Positions 52,372-62,667 are shown, counted from the first letter of the stretch. The stretch: 64,000 nt of DNA from Chryseobacterium indoltheticum (GCF_003815915.1 NZ_CP033929.1:2976001-3040000), one strand, 5' to 3'. Numbers and translations are program-made. Notes: generated by a model not told the origin, from the sequence alone.

Positions 52372-53580
52372 ATGCAGAAAAACTTCTTATTCATTGTCGC
52401 AATCTTCTTGTTTCTAGAAGTTTATATTTTTCAGGCAATAAGAACCTTAACAGATAATTTCTGGATAAGACTCGGCTATGTTATTTTATCTTTGGCTATT
52501 TACAGTGTTCTTGCATACGAAATAACCCATTTTCAAAGAAGTGACAGAAGTACGGTAAGAGCACAAATATCGATCTCTTTATTTTTAGTTTTTATTTTAC
52601 CTAAAGTCTTTATTGTTCTGTTTTTATTGGTTGACGATATCTTCAGAACAGGAGGATATTTGGTAGGACTTACCACTAAACCTGCCGAAAACTTTTTCCC
52701 CGAAAGACGCAAGTTTTTAAGCTTAATCGGATTAGGATTGGGAGGTGTGCTTTCTGCTCTTTTCATAGACGGAATTACTTTTGGAAAATACCGTCATACC
52801 GTAAGAAGAGTAAAAGTGAAATTTGCCAACCTTCCCAAAAGTTTTAAAGGATATAAAATCATTCAAATCTCTGATGTTCACAGCGGAAGTTTTTCTGACC
52901 CAGGCAAATTGCAGCACGCCATTGATTTAATTAATGGACAAAATCCAGACTTGGTTTTATTTACCGGAGATATGGTGAATAATGTTGCCGATGAATTTAA
53001 ACCATTCATTCCTTTATTTTCTAAAATTAAAGCGAAAGACGGAAAATTTGCAGTCTTAGGAAACCATGATTACGGCGATTATGTAAAATGGAATTCTAAG
53101 GATGAACAAAAGAAAAATCTTGAAACCTTAATAGAATATGAAAGACAAGCCGGTTTTGATATGCTTCGTAATGAAAACCGAATCATTGAGAAAGACGGTG
53201 AAAAAATCTACATTTTAGGTGTTGAAAACTGGGGATTAAAGCCTTTTCCACAATATGGAGACATTGACAAAGCATTGGAAAACGTACCGCAGGACGCCAC
53301 AAAAATTTTAATGAGCCACGACCCTACTCATTTCGATTATGTGGTAAAAAAACATCCTAAAGATATTCATTTAACGCTTTCAGGTCACACGCACGGAATG
53401 CAGTTTGGTTTAGATTTGAAAAATATAAAATGGTCTCCTGTACAATACCGTTATCCGAAATGGGCAGATTTGTACGAAAGTGAAGGAAAAATGCTTTATG
53501 TGAATCGTGGTTTCGGTGTTTTAGGTTATCCCGGAAGAGTTGGAGTGTTGCCGGAAATTACTCTTTTTGAATTAGGTTAA
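52372..53580 (+). CDS. Membrane-anchored metallophosphoesterase
   Basis: A 402-residue protein. Four hydrophobic helices (about residues 1-130) precede a calcineurin-like phosphoesterase domain with all metal motifs: IQISDVHSGSF, FTGDMVNN, LGNHDYGDY, LSHDPTHF and SGHTHGMQFG. Related proteins (YaeI/YkuE) act on phosphodiesters in lipid metabolism; the substrate here is unknown. Single gene after the terminator at 52327-52362. Confidence 0.9.
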   Translation: MQKNFLFIVAIFLFLEVYIFQAIRTLTDNFWIRLGYVILSLAIYSVLAYEITHFQRSDRSTVRAQISISLFLVFILPKVFIVLFLLVDDIFRTGGYLVGLTTKPAENFFPERRKFLSLIGLGLGGVLSALFIDGITFGKYRHTVRRVKVKFANLPKSFKGYKIIQISDVHSGSFSDPGKLQHAIDLINGQNPDLVLFTGDMVNNVADEFKPFIPLFSKIKAKDGKFAVLGNHDYGDYVKWNSKDEQKKNLETLIEYERQAGFDMLRNENRIIEKDGEKIYILGVENWGLKPFPQYGDIDKALENVPQDATKILMSHDPTHFDYVVKKHPKDIHLTLSGHTHGMQFGLDLKNIKWSPVQYRYPKWADLYESEGKMLYVNRGFGVLGYPGRVGVLPEITLFELG

Positions 53581-53643
53581 AAAAGTTCATTTATTTAGTT
53601 TAAAGTTTTAACCAAGCCCTAAAACCTAATTCCTGCAACCTAT

Positions 53644-54396
53644 CTAAAAAATATAATCCTTCATTCTTGAAGTCGCCAATTCTTTTTCATTGATCCATGA
53701 AAGAAAAGCTTCGAGCTTATCCTCCATCTTTTTTCCCAAATAAAAACTTCGGTAAAATGGAACTTTAAACTGATATTTCTTGATATCGGTAAACTGCCAC
53801 GATTCAAGATAGACCAATACAAAATCATCATTTTTCAAGGTTTCAAAAACCATATTCTGATAATATTGCATCGGCAAGATCTGAAAAACAAAATCGTTAT
53901 AAGGCAATTGACTGTATGGCGAAATACTTTCCGGAACAACACTCAGTCCATTGTCTTCGATAATTTCTGAGGTTCTTTTTAAACGCTTAAAAGGAAACAG
54001 AATATCTGCGTGATCAATATTTGAGATATAATTAAAACCGATTGATTTTAATTCTTCCAAAGAAAACTGATTGTCTTTCTGGCGAATTCCTTTGATCTGT
54101 TTTTCAAGAAATTCCTGAGTCGTTTTTTTTACCTGATCGATTTTTTCAAGGTTCGAATTTTTATTATAAAAAGCAATTTCATGCCCTTGAGCAGAAATTG
54201 CTTTTAGTAAATTCTGAAGTTTTTCTGCAATAGAAATCTCTACAAAAAAACTCGCTTTTATATCGTGAAGATCTAAAATTCTTAGAATTGCTTTGGTATT
54301 ACTTTCGGTAATTTTCAATCTTTCTTCATCAGAAATAGTGATGCTGTTTTTAGTTTCAGCCTCAAAATTTACGATGTTGAAAGTGAGCAATATCAT
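53644..54396 (-). CDS. NodB-like polysaccharide deacetylase-family protein, catalytic site degenerate
   Basis: A 250-residue protein. Strands ILLTFNIVNFEAE and DIKASFFVEISIAEKL, the GHEIAFYN block and SLEELKSIGFNY match NodB-type deacetylases, but the expected metal-binding Asp-Asp pair and the His-x3-His motif are absent (GHEIAFYNKNSN in place of GHEIASH-like). Probably it cannot deacetylate and may be a structural relative. The N-terminus lacks a signal peptide. Confidence 0.7.
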   Translation of the reverse strand: MILLTFNIVNFEAETKNSITISDEERLKITESNTKAILRILDLHDIKASFFVEISIAEKLQNLLKAISAQGHEIAFYNKNSNLEKIDQVKKTTQEFLEKQIKGIRQKDNQFSLEELKSIGFNYISNIDHADILFPFKRLKRTSEIIEDNGLSVVPESISPYSQLPYNDFVFQILPMQYYQNMVFETLKNDDFVLVYLESWQFTDIKKYQFKVPFYRSFYLGKKMEDKLEAFLSWINEKELATSRMKDYIF

Positions 54397-54440
54397 TCAG
54401 TATAATTTTAGATGAAAGTAATCATTAATAAAGGGATAAA

Positions 54441-54556
54441 CTAATTTAATCAAAATTCTTTCCCCGACCCTAAAGGGAGTAATTTTGATTAAATTTTCAA
54501 GACATTTTTTCGCCCTTTAGGATTGGGGAAAAGAAAAAATGCCTTGAAAATTTATT
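54441..54556. repeat. Compound palindromic repeat
   Basis: Arms AATTTAATCAAAATT (54443-54457) and AATTTTGATTAAATT (54481-54495) pair perfectly; TTTTCAAGACATTTTTT (54494-54510) pairs with 54534-54550 with one mismatch; between them CCCCGACCCTAAAGGG and CCCTTTAGGATTGGGG are near-inverse copies. The three hairpins overlap. Confidence 0.7.
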
Positions 54557-54608
54557 TTGAATACTTTTTAATCAGACTTTTAATTATAACTGATTGAAGG
54601 TAATCAGA

Positions 54609-55574
54609 TTAATTTTTATTCAGTTTTACTTTTAAATTCTTGATCATATCTTTCGACATCTCAGAAATTCCGAAATCGTAAGATAATCCCCAATCTTTTT
54701 TCGCTACAGAATCATCAATTGAAGCCGGCCAGGAATCTGCAATCGCCTGTCTGAAATCTGGTTTGTAATCAATCTCAAATTCAGGAATTTCCTTCTTAAT
54801 TTCAGCTGCCAATTCTTTTGGAGTGAAAGACATTCCACCTAAATTATAAGAAGAACGAACCGTAAGGCTTTCTTTCGGGGCATCCATTAGCTGTAAAGTT
54901 GCATTGATCGCATCATCCATATACAACATCGGCATTCCTGTATTTTCAGAAATAAAACTTGTATATTTCCCTTCTTCAATTGCTTCGTAGAAAATCTCAA
55001 CTGCATAATCGGTAGTTCCTCCACCTGCAGGAGTTTTCCAGGAAATTAAACCGGGATAACGGATACTTCTTACGTCTACTCCATATTTATCAAAATAATA
55101 TTCGCACCATTTTTCACCTGCCATTTTAGAAATACCGTACACTGTTGTAGGGTTTAAAACTACATCCTGACCTACATTTTCTTTTGGAATTCCTTTCCCG
55201 AAAACAGCGATAGAACTAGGCCAGAAAATCTTTTTAAGTAAACCTTCTTTCGCCAGCTCACAAAACTGAAGAAGTGGCTCCAGATTTAGTTTCCATGCAA
55301 AAATAGGTTGCTTTTCTGATGTTCCCGACAAAAGAGAAGCCAGATGATATACTGTTGTAATTTCGTAATCTTTGATAACTTGTTTTACCAATTGCGTGTT
55401 GGTAACATCCATCCTTTCATAATGCCCGGCTGAAGTAATATCTTTCTGATATCTGTCTAGACCCGAAGCAACCACATTATCAGCGCCATGTATTTCTACC
55501 AATCTATTCGTAAGCTCAGTTCCGATTTGCCCTAAAGCACCTGTAATCAATATTTTTTCCGTATAAGACTCCAT
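54609..55574 (-). CDS. tdh: L-threonine 3-dehydrogenase (SDR type)
   Basis: A 321-residue extended SDR. ILITGALGQIGTEL is the NAD-binding Rossmann loop, VYGISKMAGEKW the YxxxK active site, and SIRYPGLISWKTPAGGGTTDYA matches known short-chain threonine dehydrogenases. It oxidises L-threonine to 2-amino-3-ketobutyrate, which goes on to glycine. No kbl (glycine C-acetyltransferase) is in the window. Convergent elements none; divergent from ggt. Confidence 0.9.
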   Translation of the reverse strand: MESYTEKILITGALGQIGTELTNRLVEIHGADNVVASGLDRYQKDITSAGHYERMDVTNTQLVKQVIKDYEITTVYHLASLLSGTSEKQPIFAWKLNLEPLLQFCELAKEGLLKKIFWPSSIAVFGKGIPKENVGQDVVLNPTTVYGISKMAGEKWCEYYFDKYGVDVRSIRYPGLISWKTPAGGGTTDYAVEIFYEAIEEGKYTSFISENTGMPMLYMDDAINATLQLMDAPKESLTVRSSYNLGGMSFTPKELAAEIKKEIPEFEIDYKPDFRQAIADSWPASIDDSVAKKDWGLSYDFGISEMSKDMIKNLKVKLNKN

Positions 55575-55664
55575 TTTACTTTTTATTATTATGATAAAAG
55601 CAAAAATAGAAATTTTAGACCCTATTTTAAAACAAAATTGTAAATTCGATTACAATTTTTACAA

Positions 55665-57350
55665 ATGAAAAAAATTATCATTTCATTCATTTTGCTTTCT
55701 TACTCGCTTTCAGCACAGTACACGGATATTAATATTGTAAAAGAAGTTAAGGTAAAAAATAAAGGAGTTGTAGTTTCTGCGCATCCTTTAGCAAGTGAAG
55801 CTGGGGCAAAAATTCTTAAAATGGGCGGAAATGCTTATGATGCAGTGGTCGCTACACAATACGCTTTGGCTGTTGTTTATCCTCAAGCCGGAAATATTGG
55901 CGGTGGCGGTTTTTTGGTGGGTGTGAAAAATAACGGAGAAAAATTTACGCTCGATTACCGTGAAACGGCTCCTAAAAATGCTTCCAAAAATATGTATCTC
56001 AATAAAAACGGAAAAGCCAATACCGATTTGTCTCAAAACGGAAGATTAGCGGTTGGAATTCCTGGAAGTGTGGCGGGATTTTTTGCAACTTTAAAGCATT
56101 GCAATCTTCCGATGGAAAAACTGATTCAGCCGGCAGTAGATTTGGCTGAAAAAGGTTTTGCAATTACCGAACAGGAAGCCAGATTATTAAATTCGCATAA
56201 AGAATATTTTCAAAAATATAATAAAACGTCCAATGCATTTATAAAAAATGAAGCTTGGAAATCAGGGGATATTCTCATGCAGCAAGAATTGGCGGAAACA
56301 TTAAAACTGATTCAAAAAGCAGGATTAAAAGGATTTTATGAAGGAAAAACTGCCGAACTTCTGGTTTTAGAAGTGAAAAAAGAAAAAGGAATCATTACTT
56401 TAGAAGACCTGAAAAACTATAAAGTTGCTGAAAGAAAAGCACTTGAGTTTGATTACAAAGGGAACAATGTTATTTCGATGCCTTTACCATCAAGCGGTGG
56501 AATTCTTTTGGCGCAGATGCTAAAGATGTCGGGTTATGAAAATCTAGAAAATTATCAGCAAAATTCTACGAAAGCGGTTCAGATTATGGTGGAAGCAGAA
56601 AGGCGAGCCTTTGCAGACAGAGCCGAATACATGGGAGATCCCGATTTTATTCAGGATAAAACAGCCTATTTAATTTCTGACGATTATTTGAAAAACAGAT
56701 GGGAAAGTTTTAGTTTTAGTAAAGCTACGCCAAGTTCGGAAGTCGGAAGAGTCATTAACCAAACCAAAGAATCTACGGAAACCACGCATATTTCAGTGAT
56801 TGACAAAGACGGAAATGCAGCTGCTGTTACCACAACTTTAAATGGTCTGTATGGAAGTAAAGTTGTTGTTTCTGGAGCTGGTTTTTTCTTAAATAACGAA
56901 ATGGATGATTTCTCGATAAAACCAGGTGTTCCGAATATGTTTGGTGCAGTTGGCGGTGAAGCAAACGCAATTCAGCCTAATAAAAGAATGCTTTCTTCGA
57001 TGACACCAACCATTGTTTTGAAAAAAGGAAAACCTTTTATGATTGTAGGAACTCCGGGCGGAACAACCATCCCTACTTCTGTTTATCAGTCGATTGTGAA
57101 TGTAATTGATTTTAAACTGAATACCAATATGACCGTTAATTCTCCAAAATTTCATCATCAGTGGCTTCCTGAAACAGTATCTTTTGAAAAAAATTTTCCG
57201 GAAACAACGATTAAAGATTTAGAAAAATTAGGTTATAAAGCTGAAAGAGTGAATCAATTGGGAAGAACGGAAATGATTTTAATAGACGATAACGGAAATA
57301 TTCATGCTGTTGCAGATGGTCGTGGTGACGACTCTGTTGCAGTAGAATAA
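55665..57350 (+). CDS. ggt: Gamma-glutamyltranspeptidase
   Basis: A 561-residue precursor with signal peptide (SFILLSYSLSAQ). GNIGGGGFLVG and NAYDAVVA belong to the large subunit; autocleavage should occur before the Thr of TETTHISVIDKDG (about residue 370), whose Thr becomes the N-terminal nucleophile, and the small subunit has GSKVVVSGAGFFLNNEMDDF. It hydrolyses glutathione and gamma-glutamyl compounds in the periplasm. Full length and intact. Confidence 0.95.
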   Translation: MKKIIISFILLSYSLSAQYTDINIVKEVKVKNKGVVVSAHPLASEAGAKILKMGGNAYDAVVATQYALAVVYPQAGNIGGGGFLVGVKNNGEKFTLDYRETAPKNASKNMYLNKNGKANTDLSQNGRLAVGIPGSVAGFFATLKHCNLPMEKLIQPAVDLAEKGFAITEQEARLLNSHKEYFQKYNKTSNAFIKNEAWKSGDILMQQELAETLKLIQKAGLKGFYEGKTAELLVLEVKKEKGIITLEDLKNYKVAERKALEFDYKGNNVISMPLPSSGGILLAQMLKMSGYENLENYQQNSTKAVQIMVEAERRAFADRAEYMGDPDFIQDKTAYLISDDYLKNRWESFSFSKATPSSEVGRVINQTKESTETTHISVIDKDGNAAAVTTTLNGLYGSKVVVSGAGFFLNNEMDDFSIKPGVPNMFGAVGGEANAIQPNKRMLSSMTPTIVLKKGKPFMIVGTPGGTTIPTSVYQSIVNVIDFKLNTNMTVNSPKFHHQWLPETVSFEKNFPETTIKDLEKLGYKAERVNQLGRTEMILIDDNGNIHAVADGRGDDSVAVE

Positions 57351-57515
57351 ATTTTATTTGAGGTTCGAGATTCAAGGTTAAGATTGTAGATTTGGGGAAT
57401 TACGTGACAATTTCAATTGAAGCTTTTAAATTGAATTAAACTTTTCACCAAATTAAATTAAAGTTTATTTCAAATTTTCCTATTTTTCGTTCTTAAAAAA
57501 GTAAATCCATCTCTT

Positions 57516-58796
57516 TTGAAAGCAAAAAAATTCTACCAGCAACTCTATTTTCAGGTAATTATTGCCATTACTCTGGGAATTCTTTTAGGAAATTTCTACC
57601 CGGAATTGGGCGAAAAAATGAAACCTTTAGGCGACGGTTTCATCAAATTGGTAAAAATGATTATTGCTCCGGTCATTTTCATTACGCTTACTTTAGGAAT
57701 CGCCCACATGACAGACCTGAAAAAAGTGGGACGAATTGCCATAAAAGCAATGCTCTATTTTTTCACGTTTTCAACATTAGCGCTAATTATCGGTTTAGTT
57801 GTAGGAAATATTATTCAGCCCGGAGCAGGTTTAAACATTGATCCGGCAAGTTTATCGGGAGACGTTTCTCAATACCAGCAAAAAGCACACGACACCACGC
57901 TCACCGGGTTTATTATGAATATTATCCCGGAAACATTATTCAGTCCTTTGGTTGGAGACAACATTCTTCAGGTACTTTTGGTCGCTATTTTAATGGGAAT
58001 TGCTTTGGTTTTAACAAAAGAAAAAAGTGGAAAAGTAACCGAATTTTTACAGGTTCTGGCTGCTCCTGTTTTCAAAATCGTTCATATGCTGATGAAATTA
58101 GCGCCTATCGGAGCTTTTGGAGCCATGGCTTTTACGATTGGAAAATATGGTTTGGCATCTGTTTTAAATTTAATTTTTCTTGTTGGAACTTTCTACATCA
58201 CTTCTATCCTATTTGTCGTTTTGGTCTTGGGAGCAGTTGCCTGGTACAATGGTTTTAATATTTTTAAACTGATGTATTATCTGAAAGAAGAACTTTTACT
58301 GGTTTTAGGTACAAGTTCGTCAGAGTCTGCACTTCCCGGAATAATGGAAAAGATGGAGAAAGCCGGCTGTTCCAAAGCAATTGTAGGTTTGGTGATTCCC
58401 ACCGGATATTCTTTTAATCTTGATGGCACCAATATTTATATGACTCTCGCCTCGTTATTTATCGCACAGGCCTTAAACATTGATCTTTCCATTGAAAAAC
58501 AATTGATGCTTCTTTTGGTAGCGATGCTAAGTTCAAAAGGTGCTGCAGGAGTTACAGGAGCTGGTTTTGTTACTTTAGCAGCAACTTTAGCCGTGGTTCC
58601 TGAAATTCCGATTGCGGGAATGACTTTAATTTTAGGAATTGATAAATTTATGAGTGAATGCCGTGCTTTGACCAACGTCATTGGAAATTCTGTAGCGACT
58701 GTAGTTGTAGCCAACTGGGAAAAACAATTGGATAAGGAACAGCTACAATATTGTCTTGCCAATCCTAATGAAATTGAGAAAAAACTAGAAGTTTAA
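57516..58796 (+). CDS. Dicarboxylate/amino acid:cation symporter (DAACS family)
   Basis: A 426-residue transporter with about eight helices and two reentrant loops. [13 protein letters not shown] is the HP1 serine-rich loop, [17 protein letters not shown] and [16 protein letters not shown] are the substrate/cation site. It imports glutamate, aspartate or C4-dicarboxylates with H+ or Na+. The start is TTG at 57516, with no ATG in frame nearby. Monocistronic with its own terminator. Confidence 0.93.
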   Translation: MKAKKFYQQLYFQVIIAITLGILLGNFYPELGEKMKPLGDGFIKLVKMIIAPVIFITLTLGIAHMTDLKKVGRIAIKAMLYFFTFSTLALIIGLVVGNIIQPGAGLNIDPASLSGDVSQYQQKAHDTTLTGFIMNIIPETLFSPLVGDNILQVLLVAILMGIALVLTKEKSGKVTEFLQVLAAPVFKIVHMLMKLAPIGAFGAMAFTIGKYGLASVLNLIFLVGTFYITSILFVVLVLGAVAWYNGFNIFKLMYYLKEELLLVLGTSSSESALPGIMEKMEKAGCSKAIVGLVIPTGYSFNLDGTNIYMTLASLFIAQALNIDLSIEKQLMLLLVAMLSSKGAAGVTGAGFVTLAATLAVVPEIPIAGMTLILGIDKFMSECRALTNVIGNSVATVVVANWEKQLDKEQLQYCLANPNEIEKKLEV

Positions 58797-58897
58797 GATG
58801 TTTTTTATGATTATAACCATAAAAATTTCAATTTCTAAGTATTTACTTTGTAACAGATCATTATTATAATGATAACTTTTTCATCATTTGTGTTTTA

Positions 58898-58925
58898 GCC
58901 TTCTTTACGGAAGGCTTTTATTTTT
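58898..58925 (+). terminator. Terminator of the symporter gene
   Basis: AGCCTTC / GAAGGCT with a short loop and T-run. Confidence 0.75.
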
Positions 58926-58933
58926 AAAATGAG

Positions 58934-59785
58934 TTATATTAAAATATTCAGGCTTGAAGGCTGAACTTTCACGTGAATCGGAGATTTTATTTTATTAAAC
59001 TCTCCATCAAGATGCCAGTTTTTGGTATTTACTTTAAATTCGATTTCTGAAACCGGCAGATAAGTGATATAATCATCCTCTTTCAGCTTTTTGGTAAACA
59101 TTCTGAAAGCAAAAAGTGGCGAATAAGTCAACGGAAATTTTTTCACCAAAACCATATCAACCAGACCATCACTCTTACTCGCCATCGGCGCAATGTATGC
59201 GTTGTTACCAAACTGACGCGTATTTGCAATATTAATCATCAAATACTTCCCGTTATATTGTTTATAATTTTCGTCAAAAAATTTAAGCTTTATCGGTTTA
59301 TAATTAAAAAAAGTCTTCAAAGAAACTTTAATGTAATTCTTAAATCCACGGTTCGTTTTTTCAAATTCTTTCACAACTTTTCCGTCAAAACCAGTTCCTG
59401 AAACATTGATAGAAAGCCTGTCGTTTACGGTGAAAGTATCTATTTTTCGAGATTTTTTAGCCTTTAGTTTATTTAATAATTCATCTAAATTTTTGCTGAA
59501 TTGTGTTTCATTAGAAAAACCATTTCCAGAGCCTGCCGGAAAAATAGCCAGCACTTTTTCGGTGCCGATAAGCTTTTTGGCAACTGTAGAAATAGTTCCG
59601 TCGCCTCCGATAGCCACAAAAAAATCAACATCATCAAAATGACTTTCGATAAAATCATCAGTTCCCAAAATAGACTCAGAAATGTAGTACAAAGGGTTTT
59701 GCACTTTACTTTTTAGTTCATTTAGAAAGGGCTGATAATTTTTTTTTGCCGAAAAAGGATTAATGATAAAGGCAACTTTTTCCAT
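58934..59785 (-). CDS. Diacylglycerol kinase-family lipid kinase
   Basis: A 283-residue DAGKc-fold kinase. INPFSAKKN (nucleotide start), FVAIGGDGTIS (GGDGT) and FPAGSGNGFS match YegS/BmrU-type lipid kinases; the C-terminal domain ends in HVKVQPSSLNILI. It phosphorylates a lipid hydroxyl, probably diacylglycerol or a sphingoid-like lipid. Start chosen at ATG 59785; the upstream ATG at 59824 would put the MEKVAF core 13 residues into the protein and the start inside a terminator hairpin. Confidence 0.88.
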   Translation of the reverse strand: MEKVAFIINPFSAKKNYQPFLNELKSKVQNPLYYISESILGTDDFIESHFDDVDFFVAIGGDGTISTVAKKLIGTEKVLAIFPAGSGNGFSNETQFSKNLDELLNKLKAKKSRKIDTFTVNDRLSINVSGTGFDGKVVKEFEKTNRGFKNYIKVSLKTFFNYKPIKLKFFDENYKQYNGKYLMINIANTRQFGNNAYIAPMASKSDGLVDMVLVKKFPLTYSPLFAFRMFTKKLKEDDYITYLPVSEIEFKVNTKNWHLDGEFNKIKSPIHVKVQPSSLNILI

Positions 59786-59801
59786 GGTCACAAAAGTAAA
59801 A

Positions 59802-59825
59802 AATGCTTCCTGATTTGGAAGCATT
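59802..59825 (-). terminator. Terminator of the DUF3298 lipoprotein gene
   Basis: AATGCTTCC / GGAAGCATT perfect stem, 6-base loop, T-run on the minus strand, between the lipoprotein stop (59830) and the lipid kinase start (59785). Confidence 0.8.
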
Positions 59826-59829
59826 AATA

Positions 59830-60654
59830 TTAGTTAATTTTCATTCTCTTTTTAAATTCCGGATTAATGGTCCCGTCGAGCTCTTTCCAGGAGACGGGAA
59901 TTACAATATCTCCGGCTGCAAAAGCTGCAATTTCGTAAGGACTGTAATGGAAGTAGAGGTGTTCATTATCAAAATAAAAAGCTTGGTTTGCAGGAATTAC
60001 ATCTACCAAAAGCATATCTGAATTTTTTACCGGACCATCAGAATCAGTCGTTCCGCTCGGCAGTTTATCAAGATTTTTCATTAAAAGTTCTTCAAGTCTT
60101 GCTTTTGGCATTGTGGTGATATCTTTTAGATCTAATTTTTTATTGTTTTTCAAATCAAAAACTTTTGCACCGAAAGAATAATTACTGTGCGCTCCGCCCT
60201 GATAAGAAGTATGTAAATATTCAATCTGAAGAAAATCATCATTTTGAGAAATCAGCTTCATAAACGAGCCGGCTTCCCAGGTTTGTGGATTTTGTATATC
60301 TGAAATCCATTCTTTACTATCTTCTTTTACTGATGCGTAAAATTCGGTTTTATCTTTGTCTAAAAAGCTCTGTAATCCTTGTTTTGAGTAATCGGTAATC
60401 CCTTTTTTATCATAATAAATACTGTCTAAAAGAGCTTTATCTTTTAAAGTTGGGAAAATTAATACTTTTGATGCGTAATTCACAGAAAGCTTGTCATTAA
60501 TCCTCATAGAATCATTTACTTTAAGAGAATCTACGGTAAATTTTTCAGGACTTTTATTTTCTGTGTTTACATTCACTGTTTCCGATTCTGTCTTTTTGCA
60601 GGCGGCTAAAAGAAAAGCGCCAGAGAGTAACATTATTGCAACTTTATTTTTCAT
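59830..60654 (-). CDS. DUF3298/RsiV-like lipoprotein
   Basis: A 274-residue lipoprotein with lipobox LLAACKK. Residues ~50-180 resemble DUF4163 (PdaC/deacetylase partner), with ASKVLIFPTLKDK, and the C-terminal part (SYQGGAHSNYSFGAKVFDL to VIPVSWKELDG) is DUF3298, as in RsiV and many envelope lipoproteins. Function unknown. Start taken at ATG 60654 because the longer start adds nine residues without a signal pattern. It has its own terminator. Confidence 0.83.
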   Translation of the reverse strand: MKNKVAIMLLSGAFLLAACKKTESETVNVNTENKSPEKFTVDSLKVNDSMRINDKLSVNYASKVLIFPTLKDKALLDSIYYDKKGITDYSKQGLQSFLDKDKTEFYASVKEDSKEWISDIQNPQTWEAGSFMKLISQNDDFLQIEYLHTSYQGGAHSNYSFGAKVFDLKNNKKLDLKDITTMPKARLEELLMKNLDKLPSGTTDSDGPVKNSDMLLVDVIPANQAFYFDNEHLYFHYSPYEIAAFAAGDIVIPVSWKELDGTINPEFKKRMKIN

Positions 60655-60680
60655 AATAGTTATTTTTCGACTAGAATGCA

Positions 60681-60707
60681 AAAACCATTCACAAAATGAA
60701 TGGTTTT
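60681..60707 (-). terminator. Terminator of the DUF3857 gene pair
   Basis: AAAACCATTCA / TGAATGGTTTT perfect 11-bp stem, 5-base loop and T-run, just after the stop at 60730 on the minus strand. Confidence 0.8.
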
Positions 60708-60729
60708 TAAAATTTGTATCAATAATCGA

Positions 60730-62667
60730 TTATTTCTTAATCAAACTCATTACCTGACTTTCAGAATCTGAGATTACTTTCCAGATTTGTTTGAATGCAG
60801 GATAATATTCTTTAGGATAATCTGCACTTGCGATTTTGACCTCAGAAGTTACTGTAATTTTATTGTCTTTATTCTCTACAATATAAGAATACGAAATCTC
60901 TTTATCGTCTGTTGTTATCTTTTTGCTTTTTGGTAAATCGGCTACCGTATATCCTTCAGGAATTTCTATTTCTACTTTTTTAGTTCTTGTATAAGGTGAA
61001 ACAAAATTGATCATGTATTTTCTCTCTTCCGTTTCATTAAAATCATTACCAGACTGATGAAGAAATAACAAAGGATTAAAAATTTTCTTTTTTCCTACAT
61101 TATCAATTAAGCTATTGGATGAAAACTTCATTTTAGACTCAAAATCACCATTATCTTTAACAGAAGAATTGATATCTGAAAAATCTATAGCATAACTGTC
61201 TTTATATTGCTTTTTATACTTATCCGGGTTTTCGTCATAGCTTTCCTTAGCATCGAGAGCGAAAAGTCCGGCATCTTTATCTTCATAAGTTCCACTTACA
61301 GTACCATCATCATTAATTTTAGCTTTCGTAAGATATTTGCCATAACTCATTTTAGCATTAAACATCGTAATTACTTCGGCTTTATCATCTTTCACCAAAA
61401 GTCCGTTATTATTCCAGACTCTGGATGGCAAAAGATTAGCCTGTGACTGTTTTGAAGTGGCATCAAAAAGATAAAATCTATTGTTGATTTCGGTTCCTAC
61501 CACTACATAGTTAAAATTACCCAAATTTGGAAAAGCTAAATTTAAATTTCCATTTCTCACGGTTGATATAAGTATAGGATATGCCGTAAGACCAGCACTT
61601 CGAAACATAGCTGCCAACATCAAATTGAGATCTGCATCATTTCCTGTTTTATTTTTTATAAGATCTTTAATTCCGTTTTCTGCATAAATACCATTATCAT
61701 AGTTCCATGTAAAATTTGTTTTCACATAATCTAAAATTTTATTGGCTTTTGATAAATCATCTTTTTCATCAGCAATTCCTGCAGGTAATAGCTCTTTTAC
61801 CAATCTGTCTTTTTTATACAGTGCCCCAAAATCATCATGATCCCAAAGTTTCTTTCTAATGTCTTCCCAAGTGGAAGTGTACATTTTAAGGTTATCACCA
61901 AAATAAGTTGAATGAAGCTCTGCTCGTATTTTTGTTCTGTAATTATCATTATTTTTCACATACTTTTCAGTTTTAAAGCCTTTCAGATTATCATAACCGA
62001 ATCTATATGTTTTATGTTGTGAGCCATAAATAATATCTTCTTTCACAATTTTATATTTAGGCGAAAGACTTCCCGTAAAATCTACACTGTAAGACATTTG
62101 TAACGGAGTATCAAAAACATATTCCGTATAGACCGAAGGAATATCCAGTTCGATATAGATCAACGGAATTTCGTACGTAAATGGTGAAGAAACTTCATAG
62201 TGATATTCTATAACCGAACCATTCTTTATATTGGGAAAAGCATATTTACTAACTGTAACATATTTATTTTCTTTTGATTTAAATTTTGAGCTTTTATCAA
62301 CTTTAGTTTCCACTACATTGTCGCCTTCAAGATTATAGACCAAAGCCTTCATATTCACCAAAACTTCACGGTCTCCGGAATTGTTATCATACAAAGATAC
62401 CTCCAGATTGTGCCAATCTTCAGATTTATCTTTTTCGTACATCTTCACACGATACGTGTATTCCTTTATAAGATTTCCTGTTCTGTTATCTATTCTGTAA
62501 TGTATAGCGCGATAAAGCAATTCTGCGGGAGCTTTAGGATCAATCTCTGATTTTTCTTTTTTTAGATCTTCTTTATTAAACTTAGGAACCTTCAGAAACT
62601 GTTGATTCTGTGCAAAAACAGTTGTACTGATCAAAAAAAGAGACAATAAGGTTATTATGTTTTTCAT
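60730..62667 (-). CDS. DUF3857/transglutaminase-like exported protein, catalytic residues replaced
   Basis: A 645-residue exported protein (signal peptide ending TTVFAQ) of the DUF3857 and DUF3858-type domain layout: an N-terminal beta sandwich (residues 40-240, with YRVKMYEKDK and VIEYHYEVSSPF), a transglutaminase-like middle (295-420), and a C-terminal beta domain. At the expected Cys the sequence reads GNDADLNLML and at the expected His FNYVVVG, so Cys and His are missing and the domain is probably inactive. It abuts the upstream gene with TAAATG. Confidence 0.85.
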   Translation of the reverse strand: MKNIITLLSLFLISTTVFAQNQQFLKVPKFNKEDLKKEKSEIDPKAPAELLYRAIHYRIDNRTGNLIKEYTYRVKMYEKDKSEDWHNLEVSLYDNNSGDREVLVNMKALVYNLEGDNVVETKVDKSSKFKSKENKYVTVSKYAFPNIKNGSVIEYHYEVSSPFTYEIPLIYIELDIPSVYTEYVFDTPLQMSYSVDFTGSLSPKYKIVKEDIIYGSQHKTYRFGYDNLKGFKTEKYVKNNDNYRTKIRAELHSTYFGDNLKMYTSTWEDIRKKLWDHDDFGALYKKDRLVKELLPAGIADEKDDLSKANKILDYVKTNFTWNYDNGIYAENGIKDLIKNKTGNDADLNLMLAAMFRSAGLTAYPILISTVRNGNLNLAFPNLGNFNYVVVGTEINNRFYLFDATSKQSQANLLPSRVWNNNGLLVKDDKAEVITMFNAKMSYGKYLTKAKINDDGTVSGTYEDKDAGLFALDAKESYDENPDKYKKQYKDSYAIDFSDINSSVKDNGDFESKMKFSSNSLIDNVGKKKIFNPLLFLHQSGNDFNETEERKYMINFVSPYTRTKKVEIEIPEGYTVADLPKSKKITTDDKEISYSYIVENKDNKITVTSEVKIASADYPKEYYPAFKQIWKVISDSESQVMSLIKK

